A stretch of DNA of 64,000 bases from Thiothrix fructosivorans (GCF_017349355.1 NZ_JAFMPM010000008.1:248001-312000), one strand, 5' to 3'; shown: positions 1 to 10,353, counted from the stretch's first letter. Notes: generated from the letters alone by a model not told the origin. Program-made: numbers and translations.

Positions 1-1
1 C

Positions 2-549
<548 letters not shown>

Positions 550-599
550 ATACGTTACCCCGTCGGCTAGCGGTCATTGCGGGGGCGCAGGCGACGTGT

Positions 600-2132
600 T
601 TGCAACAAGTGCAAGCCTTGCTCCCTGTTGGTAAACGCGTGGTGTGGATAACCTCGGCGGATGTGGCGGGGGCGTTACCTGCTAACAAAGCGCATACGTT
701 GTTGGGGCAGGAATGTGATGTGCTGGTGTTTGATGCGCACAGCGGCTTTAACGTGAATGCGTTTGCGGCGGTGAGTGGTACGTTGTGTGGGGGGGGGATG
801 CTGTATTTGCTGACACCGCCGCTGGATGAATGGGCGACATTTGCTGACCCTGATTATCGACGATTTATCCCGCATCCTTACCAACCGGCAGATGTGCAGG
901 GGCGGTTTTTGCAGCGTTTTGTACGGATGTTGCGGGATGGCTGTAGGTCGGACTTTAGTCCGACTGTCGGGCTAAAGCCCGACCTACAATCTGTTGCTGT
1001 AACGACTATTGTGCAGGCGGTTGTGCCGCTGGTGTTGACTGCGGATCGAGGACGCGGCAAGTCGGCGGCGCTGGGGCTGGCGGCAAGCCAATTGCGGGCA
1101 AGCGGCAAGCGGGTGTTATTGACAGCGCCGTCCCGTGCCACGGTTGCGACGGTATTTAAACACGCGGAATTGCCCCCGCATTTTTTCGCGCCCGATGAGC
1201 TGCTGCAAACCTTGCCGGAAGGCGAGGTGTTGCTGGTGGATGAAGCGGCGGCAATCCCGATTCCCTTGCTGTTGAAGATGTTGGCGCATTATCCGCGTTG
1301 CGTGTTTTCGACGACGTTGCACGGTTATGAGGGCAGTGGACGTGGTTTTGCGTTGCGTTTCCAAAAGGCATTGGATGCGCGTGCTTCTGCTTGGCAAGCG
1401 GTACGTTTGCATCAGCCGATGCGCTGGGCAGAACATGACCCGCTTGAACATTTCATTAACCAATCATTGTTGTTAAATGCGGATCTTGCTCCCTTCACCC
1501 CTTGCGGGGGAAGGGTTGGGGATGGGGGGAATGGTACGAAGGATCGTCAATTAGATCGGGATGAGCTTGCCGAAAATGAACCACTTCTCCGCCAACTTTT
1601 CGGGCTGCTTATCACCGCTCATTACCAAACGCGTCCCTCTGACCTACGGCAAATGCTTGATGCACCGGATATTTCCATTCATGTTCTCGAACAGCACGGC
1701 GTCATCGTGGCGGTCGCCTTGCTCTCGCGTGAAGGGGGGCTGGATGAGGAACTGACGGCTGCGATTCATGCAGGCACGCGTCGCCCCCACGGGCATCCCG
1801 TTCCGCAAACCCTAACCTTTCACGCACAAATTCCCCGTGCGGCAGAGTTGGTGTGCGAACGTGTGATGCGAATTGCCGTAGATCCCACCGTGCAGAATCA
1901 GGGATTAGGTGCGCAATTGTTGCAACATCTGCTAGGCTTTGCTGCCCAGCAACAGGCGGATTATGTGGGCGTGAGTTACGCGCTGACCCCTGAATTGCAG
2001 CGCTTTTGGGAACGTGCCGGATTTGTGCTGGCACGCGTCGGGCATCGGCAAGATACCGCTAGCGGCAGCCGTTCGGTGGTGCAGGTCAAAGCATTGAGTG
2101 CAGCAGCACAGCAATTGTTCAAGGGATTGTGA
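600..2132 (+). CDS. tmcA: tRNA(Met) cytidine acetyltransferase
   Basis: TmcA makes N4-acetylcytidine at the wobble base of the elongator tRNA-Met anticodon, using ATP and acetyl-CoA. Visible parts in order: an N-terminal DUF1726-like domain (CDVLVFDAHSGFNVNAFAAVSGTL), a RecD-like ATPase with Walker A DRGRGKSAA and Walker B LLVDEAAAIPIPLL, and a GNAT domain with RIAVDPTVQNQGLGAQLL. At 510 residues it is shorter than the E. coli enzyme (about 670), mainly at the C-terminus. The start is uncertain. TTG 600 is the first ordinary start codon, but homology to the family runs about 13 codons further upstream in the same frame (RRLAVIAGAQATC from 561), where no ATG, GTG or TTG exists. Two palindromic repeats are inserted in frame (942-989 and about 1489-1530). 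The stop overlaps the next start. Confidence 0.88.
   Translation: MQQVQALLPVGKRVVWITSADVAGALPANKAHTLLGQECDVLVFDAHSGFNVNAFAAVSGTLCGGGMLYLLTPPLDEWATFADPDYRRFIPHPYQPADVQGRFLQRFVRMLRDGCRSDFSPTVGLKPDLQSVAVTTIVQAVVPLVLTADRGRGKSAALGLAASQLRASGKRVLLTAPSRATVATVFKHAELPPHFFAPDELLQTLPEGEVLLVDEAAAIPIPLLLKMLAHYPRCVFSTTLHGYEGSGRGFALRFQKALDARASAWQAVRLHQPMRWAEHDPLEHFINQSLLLNADLAPFTPCGGRVGDGGNGTKDRQLDRDELAENEPLLRQLFGLLITAHYQTRPSDLRQMLDAPDISIHVLEQHGVIVAVALLSREGGLDEELTAAIHAGTRRPHGHPVPQTLTFHAQIPRAAELVCERVMRIAVDPTVQNQGLGAQLLQHLLGFAAQQQADYVGVSYALTPELQRFWERAGFVLARVGHRQDTASGSRSVVQVKALSAAAQQLFKGL
942..989. repeat. REP-like double palindrome inside tmcA
   Basis: A 48-base element made of two adjacent 18-bp palindromes, GTCGGACTTTAGTCCGAC (947-964) and GTCGGGCTAAAGCCCGAC (966-983), flanked by TGTAG and CTACA, so the whole unit is also an imperfect palindrome. 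Its length is exactly 16 codons and it stays in frame, adding residues CRSDFSPTVGLKPDLQ between the N-terminal and ATPase domains of TmcA. This structure is typical of REP/BIME-type intergenic repeats that occasionally land in genes. Confidence 0.85.
1489..1530. repeat. Second palindromic repeat inside tmcA
   Basis: A C-rich arm (CCCTTCACCCCTTGC) is followed by a G-rich arm (GGGGGAAGGGTTGGGGATGG), which can form a long imperfect hairpin. It encodes an unusual low-complexity insert (APFTPCGGRVGDGGN) between the ATPase and acetyltransferase domains of TmcA, without breaking the frame. The sequence type resembles dispersed C/G-rich palindromes known from many proteobacterial genomes. Other copies are not visible in this window. 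Confidence 0.6.
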
Positions 2133-3190
2133 GCGTGGAAAAGGTTTCAACTAGCGGGCAACGGTTTTTGGCGCTGGATGCGTTGCGTGGGCTAGCGGCG
2201 TTGTGGGTTGTGTACTTTCATCTCTATGGCGGTTTGGGCTATTTGGCGGTGGATTTCTTTTTGGTGTTGAGTGGGTTTATCCTGACGCACCGTTATTGGT
2301 ATAGCAATAAACCGACCTCGGCAGCCGTGTTTGTGGCGCACCGCATTGCCCGTTTGTACCCGCTGCACTTGTATACCTTGTTGATGTTCGTGCTAGTGCA
2401 TTGGCTGATGTATTGGTCGATGCCGACGTTTCCCGATGGCGCATTGTTTACTTTCATGCAGCATTTGACACTGACGCATAATATTGGGTTGAGTCCACAT
2501 GGCTTGACGTGGAATTACCCCAGTTGGTCGGTGTCGGTGGAATTCTTCGTCAATATCCTGTTTATTTTTCTGCTGACCCGTGAGGTGCGCAGTGGGGTGT
2601 TGTTTTTGCTGGGTACATTCGGGATTCTGGTGCTGTTTATGCAGCATGGGCAGTTGAATACGCAGTCGGATAATTATTTCGGTATCCTCAATTCTGGGTT
2701 GTTGCGGGGGATGTCGTCGTTTTTGTTGGGGATTTTGTCGTATCGTGTCTACTTGTTTTACCGAGATGATGGGCGCGTTGCTCGTTATGCGGTGTGGTTG
2801 GAAATACTTTGCGTATTGGCGGTGCTGGGGATGATTGGGAGTCGCACAGGTGCATCAATGGGGATGGATGTGTTTGTGCCGTATCTGGCATTGCTGCTGG
2901 TGGCGATTTTTGCGTGGGAACAGGGTTGGCTATCGCGTGGTTTGCGGCGATTGGCGTATTTGGGGGAAATTTCCTATTCGGTTTACCTCAACCATTTGGT
3001 GGTAATTATGGTATTACGCCACCTTGCCAAGCCATACGGCTGGGATAAGCCGCTGATTTTGTGGCTAACCTTCGCTGTGGTATTGGTGTATTCGCATTTT
3101 ACCCACCGTTATTTGGAAATTCCGTTGGGTAAATCCATGCGGCTGGGGCTGGAAGCGTTAGCTTCCAAATCCCCGCCACCGTCTGTTTAG
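2129..3190 (+). CDS. Acyltransferase family 3 membrane protein
   Basis: A 353-residue polytopic inner-membrane protein of the acyltransferase-3 family (OafA/NodX/WecH type), which transfers acetyl or other acyl groups to sugars of surface polysaccharides. The N-terminus has the family signature [16 protein letters not shown] with the expected arginine and histidine, followed by [12 protein letters not shown] and about ten hydrophobic segments. The GTG start at 2129 overlaps the tmcA stop by four bases, so translation is probably coupled. The 3' end overlaps the convergent uppP gene by three bases. The acceptor substrate cannot be told from the sequence; the polysaccharide loci further along the window are possible targets, by inference only. 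Confidence 0.88.
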   Translation: MSVEKVSTSGQRFLALDALRGLAALWVVYFHLYGGLGYLAVDFFLVLSGFILTHRYWYSNKPTSAAVFVAHRIARLYPLHLYTLLMFVLVHWLMYWSMPTFPDGALFTFMQHLTLTHNIGLSPHGLTWNYPSWSVSVEFFVNILFIFLLTREVRSGVLFLLGTFGILVLFMQHGQLNTQSDNYFGILNSGLLRGMSSFLLGILSYRVYLFYRDDGRVARYAVWLEILCVLAVLGMIGSRTGASMGMDVFVPYLALLLVAIFAWEQGWLSRGLRRLAYLGEISYSVYLNHLVVIMVLRHLAKPYGWDKPLILWLTFAVVLVYSHFTHRYLEIPLGKSMRLGLEALASKSPPPSV

Positions 3191-4014
3191 TGGACTGTCC
3201 ACTCCACCAGCCCCGTATAGGCGGTGATAATGACGACGATACCGAAGGCAATCCGATACCACGCAAACACGGTGAAATCGTTATTGCTGACGTAACGGAT
3301 CAATGCGCGTACCGCAATCATTGCGCTGATAAACGCAAACACGAAACCGACTGCCCACGCGCCCATGTCATCCATGCTCAACAAAGCGCGTTCTTTGTAC
3401 ATGGAATAGACAGAGGCTATTCCCAAGGTTGGCACGGCAAGGAAAAACGAAAATTCCGCTGCTGCTTTGCGGGATAGCCCAAAGAATAGACCGCCGATAA
3501 TGGTTGAGCCTGAGCGAGACATGCCCGGAATCAAGGCAACTGCTTGTGCCAGCCCCAGTTTCAACGCATCTTTGGGGTTAATATCATCGACGGTCGCAAT
3601 GGTGACGGTGTGCTGGCGTTTTTCCGCCCAAAGAATAATAAAACCACCGACAATAAACGCAATCGCGACCGGCACAGGCTTAAACAAAAACGCTTTGATC
3701 ATGTCACCAAACACCAAGCCCAATACCGCCAACGGCAGGAACGCAATCGCTAAGTTAATCAGTAAACGGTTGGCAATCGGGTCACGCCCAATCCCTGCGA
3801 AGGTGCTAATGAAACGCGTGCGGTATTCCCAAATGACTGCGAGAATCGCCCCCAATTGGATGGCAATTTCAAACACACCGCGTTTGGCGTGATCCATAAA
3901 ATTCAGCAAGTCGCCCGCGAGAATCAAGTGTCCCGTGCTGGAGATAGGCAAAAACTCGGTTGCGCCTTCCACCAGACCCATGATGGCGGCTTTGAGTAGT
4001 AACAAAAAATCCAT
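3187..4014 (-). CDS. uppP: Undecaprenyl-diphosphatase
   Basis: A BacA/UppP-type integral membrane phosphatase of 275 residues, the usual size. It dephosphorylates undecaprenyl pyrophosphate to recycle the lipid carrier for peptidoglycan and polysaccharide synthesis, and it can confer bacitracin resistance when overexpressed. Both catalytic signatures are present: [17 protein letters not shown] near residue 16 and [13 protein letters not shown] near residue 163. AAAGGA sits just before the ATG on the minus strand. It follows the MidA-like methyltransferase gene on the same strand after a 40-base gap and converges with the acyltransferase gene. Confidence 0.96.
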   Translation of the reverse strand: MDFLLLLKAAIMGLVEGATEFLPISSTGHLILAGDLLNFMDHAKRGVFEIAIQLGAILAVIWEYRTRFISTFAGIGRDPIANRLLINLAIAFLPLAVLGLVFGDMIKAFLFKPVPVAIAFIVGGFIILWAEKRQHTVTIATVDDINPKDALKLGLAQAVALIPGMSRSGSTIIGGLFFGLSRKAAAEFSFFLAVPTLGIASVYSMYKERALLSMDDMGAWAVGFVFAFISAMIAVRALIRYVSNNDFTVFAWYRIAFGIVVIITAYTGLVEWTVH

Positions 4015-4054
4015 GAAAATCCTTTGGTGTATCGTTGGTGGATAAATAAATTCA

Positions 4055-5173
4055 TTAAAGGCGATGCCGTTGGTCGCCGAGTGTAAAGCCCTGTAATTCT
4101 GACGTAAACCCCTTGCACAGGGCGATGACCTTGAAACGTTCGCCCATTTCCGATGGCAGGCTCAAGGTACGGACTTGTTGCGCGAGTTTATACTGATTTT
4201 CCGGTCGGGCTTGCAACGCGGCGATGAAAAGCGCTTCTAAGCCGCTATTCGCCAGAAATGCGGCTTGGGTGGTGTAGCCTGCTAGCATTAAACCTGCATC
4301 CAAACCCGCATTCGCGACGGCAGTGAAATCAACGCTGGCGGTAATGTCTTGCAAGCCCACGTAAATCAGTGGGTTGTCGTGGACGCGGTGCTGGTAATGG
4401 CAAATCAGTGTGCCGCTGCTGCGTTCAGGGCGGTAATAATCGTTTTCCTCGTAGCCGTAGTCGATCAGCAGTAATGCGCCTGCTGCTAGTGAATCCGCCA
4501 TGCTTTGCAGCCATGCGGGCAGGGCGGGGTTGAATTCGGAGGTGTAAAAACCATCCACATTCACCCACGCAAAGTTATCATCTGCTGTCGCGACGTGGCG
4601 GATAACGCGTTCGTTGTTGACCAACGTAAAGACATCGACCGGCATGGCATCCAGCACTTCATTGCCGACAATCGCGCCGCGAATCGGCGTATCGGGCAAA
4701 CGATCTAACCATGCCACCCGTTCCAGCAAATGCGGTACGTGTTTTTGTAGGGTTTGGTGTTGGCGTTCCCGTAATTCGGGGCTGAGGTCTAAAATCCAAT
4801 AATGCGTGGGCAGGCAGCCGATATTTTCTAGATGCGCTAATATATCTGCTGCCATTAAGCCACTGCCAGCGCCCAATTCCAAGATGTCGCCACCACCGAG
4901 TGTGGTGAGTACTTGCGCACATTGGTTGGCGAGGCATTGTGAAAACAGTGGGGAAATTTCGGGTGCAGTGATGAAATCGCCTTCCTTGCCGATCTTGTGC
5001 GAACCGGCGACGTAATAGCCTAAACCCGGTTCGTACAGAGCCATTTGCATGAAGTCGCGGAAGGGAATGCTGCCTGCATTCGCAGTAATTGCTGTGCGGA
5101 TACGACGAGCAAGCTGTTCACTGTGTGCTAATGCCTCGGCAGAGGGTGTGGGTAATGTGTCGGTAAAACGCAT
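4055..5173 (-). CDS. MidA/NDUFAF7-family SAM-dependent methyltransferase (COG1565)
   Basis: A 372-residue member of the COG1565 family. In mitochondria its relative NDUFAF7 methylates an arginine of complex I; the bacterial substrate is not established. Visible motifs are the family N-terminal block [21 protein letters not shown], then [15 protein letters not shown], the SAM-binding [16 protein letters not shown], and [16 protein letters not shown] prefer the ATG at 5173 (MRFTDTLPT). An in-frame ATG ten codons upstream at 5203 lies inside a strong hairpin that belongs to the end of the preceding gene. It probably forms a unit with uppP downstream. Confidence 0.9.
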   Translation of the reverse strand: MRFTDTLPTPSAEALAHSEQLARRIRTAITANAGSIPFRDFMQMALYEPGLGYYVAGSHKIGKEGDFITAPEISPLFSQCLANQCAQVLTTLGGGDILELGAGSGLMAADILAHLENIGCLPTHYWILDLSPELRERQHQTLQKHVPHLLERVAWLDRLPDTPIRGAIVGNEVLDAMPVDVFTLVNNERVIRHVATADDNFAWVNVDGFYTSEFNPALPAWLQSMADSLAAGALLLIDYGYEENDYYRPERSSGTLICHYQHRVHDNPLIYVGLQDITASVDFTAVANAGLDAGLMLAGYTTQAAFLANSGLEALFIAALQARPENQYKLAQQVRTLSLPSEMGERFKVIALCKGFTSELQGFTLGDQRHRL

Positions 5174-5194
5174 GGGTACGATTGTTTGAAGGAA

Positions 5195-5222
5195 AGCAGC
5201 CATTCAAGCGTGAATGGCTGCT
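5195..5222 (-). terminator. Hairpin after the CAP-domain protein gene
   Basis: A perfect 12-bp stem, AGCAGCCATTCA (5195-5206) and TGAATGGCTGCT (5211-5222), with a four-base loop. It lies 13 bases past the stop of the minus-strand gene at 5236-7332. The trailing sequence on the minus strand is only moderately T-rich (TTCCTTC), so it may be a weak intrinsic terminator or an mRNA-end stabiliser. Confidence 0.65.
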
Positions 5223-5235
5223 ACGGGTCAAGTGT

Positions 5236-7332
5236 TTAGCTGGAAGGGTTGGGCGTGGTGGTGATATTAATCCCAATATATCCCTCATTGGAAACAGCAC
5301 CGTGAATGTCTTTCACTGTATAAGTGAAGGAGTCTGTACCTAATGCGCCGCGATTGGGTGTGTAAATAAATTTCCCACCGCTAATTTTCACTATCCCTTT
5401 AGTCGGTTTGCGCACCACACTGTTAGCCAGTATGGCATCACCATCCGTATCACTGGTGTGCTGATTCATCTTGTCCAGTGTTCTAGCTTTACCAAACGCG
5501 ACATCGTAGCCGCGATATTTGGCAACGGGGGCAGTATTAGTCGCAACGTTAACAGTGACATTGGCTGTGGCGCTTAATCCAGCAGCATTCGTGACGGTGT
5601 ATGTAAAAGTATCAGCACCGCTAGTGCCTTTTTTCGGTGTGTAAGTAACGTCACCTGTGGTTTTGTTAACCTTGACAGTACCCTTAGCAGGGATCGTGTT
5701 CTTAGTGATGGTTGGCTTAGGCGTGCCATCATTAGTTAACACGTTAAAGGTGACCGGTGTGCCGTATTTGGTGCTGGCGGTGTCGTCTACTGGTGTTGGT
5801 GCAACCCCCGGTTTGACAGTAATGTTCACGGTAGCGGTGTCGGTCGAGCCTTGGCTATGACGTAGCGTGTACGTGAAACTGGTAGTGCCACTGTAACCTT
5901 TTTTAGGGGTGAACTTGGCTTCACCGACAGTTGGTCCTGTTTTGCTTAAGGTAAGTGTGCCAGCCGTGCTGGGTGGGTTGGTGTAGGCGCTGATACTCAA
6001 TGTACCGCTTGTTGGCTTGAGGTCATTGGTGACAACATTGAACGTCTTTACAGTATTAAATTCAGTGGTAACGCTATCATCAATAGCATCCACGGGGTTG
6101 GGAGCGGCGCCGACAGTAACGTTCACGGTGGCTGTGGCACTGCCACCTTTGCCATCGCTAATCGTGTAAGTGAAGCTGTCTGTACCACTGAAACCCGTTT
6201 TTGGCGTGTAGATGAACGTATTGCCTGAGCGAGTTACTGTGCCATTTGCTGGGGTGGTGTTCGCTGTGACAGAGAGAGTATCGCCGTTGGCATCAGTGTC
6301 ATTAGCCAATACATTACTAATAGTCACTGCTGTTCCAGATGTGGTCGTGGCAGTGTCGTTATTCGCCACGGGGGCTGTGTTAGTAGTATTGGTAGAGGGT
6401 AGATCTTCGGTACGCAGAGTGACGTTGTAACCGCAGGCGGCTGCACTTGCATCGCTCACTGGGTCAAAGATATTCATAACTACCGCAACACCATAGCTAT
6501 AAGGGTAAGGCGGAGTACCAAAAGGTGTATAGCCAGTTGAGCCTATTCGATGAAAGCCCAAAAAGCCTTCATGAGGTGCTGCGCCGTTGTTATTTTTAAA
6601 TCCCCATGTACTTGTTGGATTGGAGAGCGGCGTGTCTTGCAACAATACTGCTTCACGATGCCCCCAACTTGAACTGGCATCATCGTAAATCCAAGCATAA
6701 ATTGCTCGTTCTATTGGTAGAGGAACGCTCGTTGCGCCAATGGCAACGGTGCTGTAAGCCGCAAAATAGGCTAAGTTTTCCGAACGCGTGGTGAATTCTT
6801 TGCAACTCGCACCAACGGTTGCATCAATGCGTTTGGTTGGGTTATCAGTGGTTGAGTTACCTGATGGCTGGTAATGTCCTGTTGTATCACTGTTATGAAG
6901 CAATGTAGCGTAGTTTTGAGCGGTAGTATCTACGTGGTTTTCTATGCCCGCCAGAGGTAAACCGATAACGCCGAGCATCATGCCTGCCCGTGCTGTCCGC
7001 TCTGCATTCAGTAGGAAAAGTGCTTTTGCATCATCGCTCATACCATCCCATACGGATTGGCTTGGCAATACTAAATTACCCAAAGCATTGACGGTTAAGC
7101 CGAGTTGAACTTCTTCTTGCCGCCTCGCGTAATTGAATGCAGCCATTATATCTGCAACGCCTGTGTAACCAATGCCGTTTTCTCCGGCTTTAGTTCCCCA
7201 TGATATGTCGTTATTGATATTAGGTGGTGATAGTGCAGATGCAGGATTAATCCCGAATAAGCCTCCTGTTGCAATAGCAGAAATGAGTACGGCAAGCAGT
7301 TTCTTGCTGTTATTGGATCTAAATGATTTCAT
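5236..7332 (-). CDS. Secreted CAP-domain protein with C-terminal Ig/cadherin-like repeats
   Basis: A 698-residue exported protein. Residues 1-33 look like a Sec signal peptide ending in NPASA. Residues about 60-300 form a CAP (SCP/PR1-like) domain, with FLLNAERTARAG, NSDTTGH, SENLAYF and GHREAVLLQD supplying the usual His/Glu residues. From about residue 315 to the end there are four tandem Ig-like domains of the Big_9/VCBS type, each with a variant of NDTDANGDTLSV...GTVTRSG...FIYTPKTGFSGTDSFTYT. Such tandem domains are common in surface and adhesive proteins. The CAP domain's activity here is unknown. The protein probably sits outside the cell. It has its own upstream intergenic region and a hairpin downstream. 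The small protein at 62303-62698 is essentially a single copy of the same Ig-like domain. Confidence 0.85.
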   Translation of the reverse strand: MKSFRSNNSKKLLAVLISAIATGGLFGINPASALSPPNINNDISWGTKAGENGIGYTGVADIMAAFNYARRQEEVQLGLTVNALGNLVLPSQSVWDGMSDDAKALFLLNAERTARAGMMLGVIGLPLAGIENHVDTTAQNYATLLHNSDTTGHYQPSGNSTTDNPTKRIDATVGASCKEFTTRSENLAYFAAYSTVAIGATSVPLPIERAIYAWIYDDASSSWGHREAVLLQDTPLSNPTSTWGFKNNNGAAPHEGFLGFHRIGSTGYTPFGTPPYPYSYGVAVVMNIFDPVSDASAAACGYNVTLRTEDLPSTNTTNTAPVANNDTATTTSGTAVTISNVLANDTDANGDTLSVTANTTPANGTVTRSGNTFIYTPKTGFSGTDSFTYTISDGKGGSATATVNVTVGAAPNPVDAIDDSVTTEFNTVKTFNVVTNDLKPTSGTLSISAYTNPPSTAGTLTLSKTGPTVGEAKFTPKKGYSGTTSFTYTLRHSQGSTDTATVNITVKPGVAPTPVDDTASTKYGTPVTFNVLTNDGTPKPTITKNTIPAKGTVKVNKTTGDVTYTPKKGTSGADTFTYTVTNAAGLSATANVTVNVATNTAPVAKYRGYDVAFGKARTLDKMNQHTSDTDGDAILANSVVRKPTKGIVKISGGKFIYTPNRGALGTDSFTYTVKDIHGAVSNEGYIGINITTTPNPSS

Positions 7333-7494
7333 CGCAAAGCCCTCGGATGATAGATAGAAATGATAAGCACTGCTAAGGGGGTGATTTTTATCAGCGCTAT
7401 AAATAGTATCGTTTATTTTTTTAAATAGTTCAATAAGTAGGCAAGAAAAATTAATGTAGTATTAATTAAATGATTTAAATGAGATATTTTTGAT

Positions 7495-9192
7495 CTATTC
7501 AAGTAATTCATGCACGGCTTTGCTGTACTGCACAGTGGCTAACGTCAAGGTATCTGTCTCATTAAAGGTTTGCGTTGAGCGTTGTTGATCTCCGTAATTT
7601 TCTGTGGAAACACTGACTTGTTTTTTATTGAGGTTAATGAAAATGTATTCGCGTTGTGTTCCGCAGGTAATAGTAAGATCGGGAGCGTGTTCGGTTGCAC
7701 CTAGATGTAATTGGCATTGCCGCTGATGTAGTAAGGGGTAAAGATCAACGGACAGTTTTACTGCGGCTAATGTATGGCTCTTGCTTGCCCCACCCATCTC
7801 ATAGGTTTTCGCATACTGGGAAGCGAAGGTGAGGCTGCCATCAGTCCAAAAACGTGTATGGGGGTTGAGTGTAAAGGGTGCATCCACAACACGCGGTAGT
7901 TGGTATACCGTGAAGCCTGCCAATGCAAGGCTTGGCATGAGTAAAATTAGGTTCGCCCAGACGGGTAAACGAATCCGATAAGTATCGGGTGTCCAAGTAC
8001 GTTGCAAGCTAACCGCGATACCGAGCATGATTGTCATGTATGCCAAGCTGATGGGCATGACGATCAAACCATCCAGTAGCCCAGCCGTCGCGGCTGCCCC
8101 AATGCTAGCAACGGCGGGTAAAGCTAATAGCTGCCGTTCGGTTGCGTGGGTTTGCATGACCTGACACCAGCGCCACAGTTGATACCCCAAAAACAGACTG
8201 AGCAGTAAGGTGAACGGGATTCCCCATTCGCTTAACCATTGAATCAAATAATTGTGCGGGTGTGCTTCGGTTTTAAAGAAGCCCGTTTCTGCGGTCATCA
8301 TCGGCCCTAGACCGAACCAAGGATGTTCCCCTGTTTGTTGGAGTGCATGTAACCAAATATCAAGGCGCCCGTTACTGTTAGTGAGTTCACGGTGTACGGA
8401 ATAGCTTGCAAGCGTTTCTGGCTCAGGTGTATTGAGTATCTCAGGTAGCCATAATACGAGGAATGCGTAATACGCCATGCCTAAGAACGCCGTTATTAGT
8501 AGCCATTGCACGTAACGTTTCCATGCGGTCGGTGTCAGCCACCACGTCATAACAATACTGGCTAACATGGCAATGAAAAAACTGCGTGTACCGCTCAAAT
8601 ACGCCATGCTCCAACTTAGCGCCAAACTATTCATGGCTAGAAAGCGCCAACGTGTAGATTTGTAAGTGGTTAATACGGCTATACAGAAAGGGATTGTCCA
8701 AACTAGAAACTGACCGTAGAAGCGCAGATTGGAGAAGCCATCAATAATAGCCAGCGCATTTAATGGGTAACCATTCAAGGTGATTTCAGCATAATTCCAT
8801 AAATGCCGTAGTACATAGCCTCCTTGAATCAAGAACATGGTGATAGCGATGTGTTGGATGAAAGCCGCATTCACGCTACGCAAGAGCACTTGTGTTAAGA
8901 CAAATACCGTGAATAACAACGCAAATTCTACCCCTGACCATAAGGGCGCAGGCGAAAGACTGCTGGCGATTAAGCCGAGTGTCGCTAGTATGGCTAAAAT
9001 AGTGAGCGTAAGCGGTGTCCATGTAGCCTCCCAAAGCTGTTTACCCAACAAGACAGTGGCAAGCAGGATGGTGAGAATACGTTGGGCATCATGAAATTCT
9101 AATGGCAGGAAAAACGGTAATAACGCTAAACCGGCTAAACAACCGAGTGCAATACGGTCAGTTACTGACCAAATACGATGACAGGTGTACAT
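7495..9192 (-). CDS. O-antigen ligase / Wzy-like polytopic membrane protein
   Basis: A 565-residue protein with about ten to twelve membrane segments and a large periplasmic loop, as in the O-antigen ligase/polymerase (Wzy_C) superfamily. The family signature appears as HPWFGLGP followed by EAHPHNYLIQWLSEWGIP. Unusually, the last 150 residues form a soluble, predicted periplasmic domain with a Cys pair (RQCQLHL, TITCGTQ). Members join or polymerise lipid-linked sugar chains at the periplasmic face, or glycosylate pilins. No dedicated acceptor gene is adjacent. The short exported protein just upstream (9217-9552) is on the same strand and may belong to the same unit. A related protein lies at the right edge of the window. 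Confidence 0.8.
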   Translation of the reverse strand: MYTCHRIWSVTDRIALGCLAGLALLPFFLPLEFHDAQRILTILLATVLLGKQLWEATWTPLTLTILAILATLGLIASSLSPAPLWSGVEFALLFTVFVLTQVLLRSVNAAFIQHIAITMFLIQGGYVLRHLWNYAEITLNGYPLNALAIIDGFSNLRFYGQFLVWTIPFCIAVLTTYKSTRWRFLAMNSLALSWSMAYLSGTRSFFIAMLASIVMTWWLTPTAWKRYVQWLLITAFLGMAYYAFLVLWLPEILNTPEPETLASYSVHRELTNSNGRLDIWLHALQQTGEHPWFGLGPMMTAETGFFKTEAHPHNYLIQWLSEWGIPFTLLLSLFLGYQLWRWCQVMQTHATERQLLALPAVASIGAAATAGLLDGLIVMPISLAYMTIMLGIAVSLQRTWTPDTYRIRLPVWANLILLMPSLALAGFTVYQLPRVVDAPFTLNPHTRFWTDGSLTFASQYAKTYEMGGASKSHTLAAVKLSVDLYPLLHQRQCQLHLGATEHAPDLTITCGTQREYIFINLNKKQVSVSTENYGDQQRSTQTFNETDTLTLATVQYSKAVHELLE

Positions 9193-9216
9193 GCAGGTAT
9201 TTCTCGATGTGTAGCG

Positions 9217-9552
9217 TCAGTAACTTTGCGGCTGTGATGTTAAAGTGATCGTACCCACGTCGGTGATGAGATGCTGGTTATCCGTTTCGACAAAAGCAAG
9301 GGTTTCGGGTGTACCTTCTTGGCTTAGGTAACATAAGGTCGTTGCACCAAAGCGAACCAATTGCCCGTATTGGGGGGGTGTCCACGTATAAAAACGCTGG
9401 GGTAGCAGCGTTGCGCATAAAATAGGGCGTCCTTCACTGATTTCAGGGGCAAATTCACTCGGTGCTGCCTGTGTATGAGGAACTAAGCAGAAGTAACCCA
9501 ACATCAGTAGAAAACAATGGGAGCGGGGTAAATTGGGAGGCTGATGGAGCAT
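9217..9552 (-). CDS. Small exported protein of unknown function
   Basis: A 111-residue protein with an N-terminal hydrophobic stretch (FLLMLGYFCLVP) ending at a likely signal peptidase site after HTQAA. The mature part is about 80 residues, rich in Thr and Gln, with two cysteines (LCATLL, TLCYLS), and looks like a small beta domain. I do not recognise a family. It is 24 bases upstream of the O-antigen-ligase-like gene on the same strand, and that gene's own C-terminal domain is a similar periplasmic Cys-containing beta region, so the two may work together. This is inference from position only. Confidence 0.6.
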   Translation of the reverse strand: MLHQPPNLPRSHCFLLMLGYFCLVPHTQAAPSEFAPEISEGRPILCATLLPQRFYTWTPPQYGQLVRFGATTLCYLSQEGTPETLAFVETDNQHLITDVGTITLTSQPQSY

Positions 9553-9603
9553 GTGTTATAAACCGTGTAATGCAAAATTAAATTTTGGAATGATTAACTA
9601 ACG

Positions 9604-10347
9604 ATGTCTATGCTTAAAAATAAAGTAGCACTCCTCACTGGCGCAGCACGGCGCATTGGCGCAGCAACCGCACGCACCCTCCACACCGCAGGCGCAACCG
9701 TCGTCATTCACTACCGCCACTCCGCAGCGGAGGCCGAAATCTTACAAGCGGAACTCAATGCCGCTCGCCCTGCGTCGTGTTTTCTGGTGCAAGGTGACTT
9801 GCTGGATATTTCAGTCATGCCCACCCTAATCGCGCAAACGCTTGAGCAAGCAGGCAGGCTGGATATTCTGGTAAACAACGCCTCATCTTTCTACCCAACG
9901 CCATTGGCGACGGTGACGGAACAGCAATTCGATGACCTGATCGGCACCAATCTGAAAGCCCCGCTATTCATGGCGCAAGCTGCCGCGCCACACTTACAAG
10001 CCAGTAACGGCTGCATGATCAATATCGTCGATATTCACGGAATGCGCCCTTTGCAAGGCTACGCCGCCTATTGCATTGCCAAAGCCGGTTTGCTGATGCT
10101 GACGCAAGTATTAGCACGGGAATTGGGCCCTAATGTGCGCGTCAATGGCGTTGCGCCGGGGGCAATCCTCTGGCCAGAAATGACAGAAAATCACGCCATG
10201 CACACCGAGATTCTGGCAAAAACCGCCTTGAAACGCGAAGGCAATCCCGATGATATTGCCCGCACGGTGCTGTTTCTCGTGCGTGATGCCGACTACATCA
10301 CGGGGCAAGTAATCCCCGTGGATGGTGGGCGTTTGCTAAACCACTAA
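9604..10347 (+). CDS. Pteridine reductase-like short-chain dehydrogenase
   Basis: A 247-residue SDR with the glycine-rich NADP-binding motif TGAARRIGAA typical of pteridine reductases (TGxxxRxG), an arginine in HYRHSAAEAE suited to NADPH, the NNASSFYPTPL motif characteristic of the FolM/PTR1 subgroup, and the catalytic YCIAKAG. These enzymes reduce dihydropterins or dihydrofolate with NADPH. ATG 9604 is used; a second ATG two codons on is possible. The gene is divergent from the small exported protein gene and converges with rfaH, leaving only six bases between stops. Confidence 0.87.
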   Translation: MSMLKNKVALLTGAARRIGAATARTLHTAGATVVIHYRHSAAEAEILQAELNAARPASCFLVQGDLLDISVMPTLIAQTLEQAGRLDILVNNASSFYPTPLATVTEQQFDDLIGTNLKAPLFMAQAAAPHLQASNGCMINIVDIHGMRPLQGYAAYCIAKAGLLMLTQVLARELGPNVRVNGVAPGAILWPEMTENHAMHTEILAKTALKREGNPDDIARTVLFLVRDADYITGQVIPVDGGRLLNH

Positions 10348-10353
10348 GCCAAT

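Noticed and set aside
5173-5203. Upstream ATG at 5203 as the start of the MidA-like methyltransferase gene
   Set aside because: It lies within the hairpin that ends the preceding gene and the added residues do not match the family; ATG 5173 is better.
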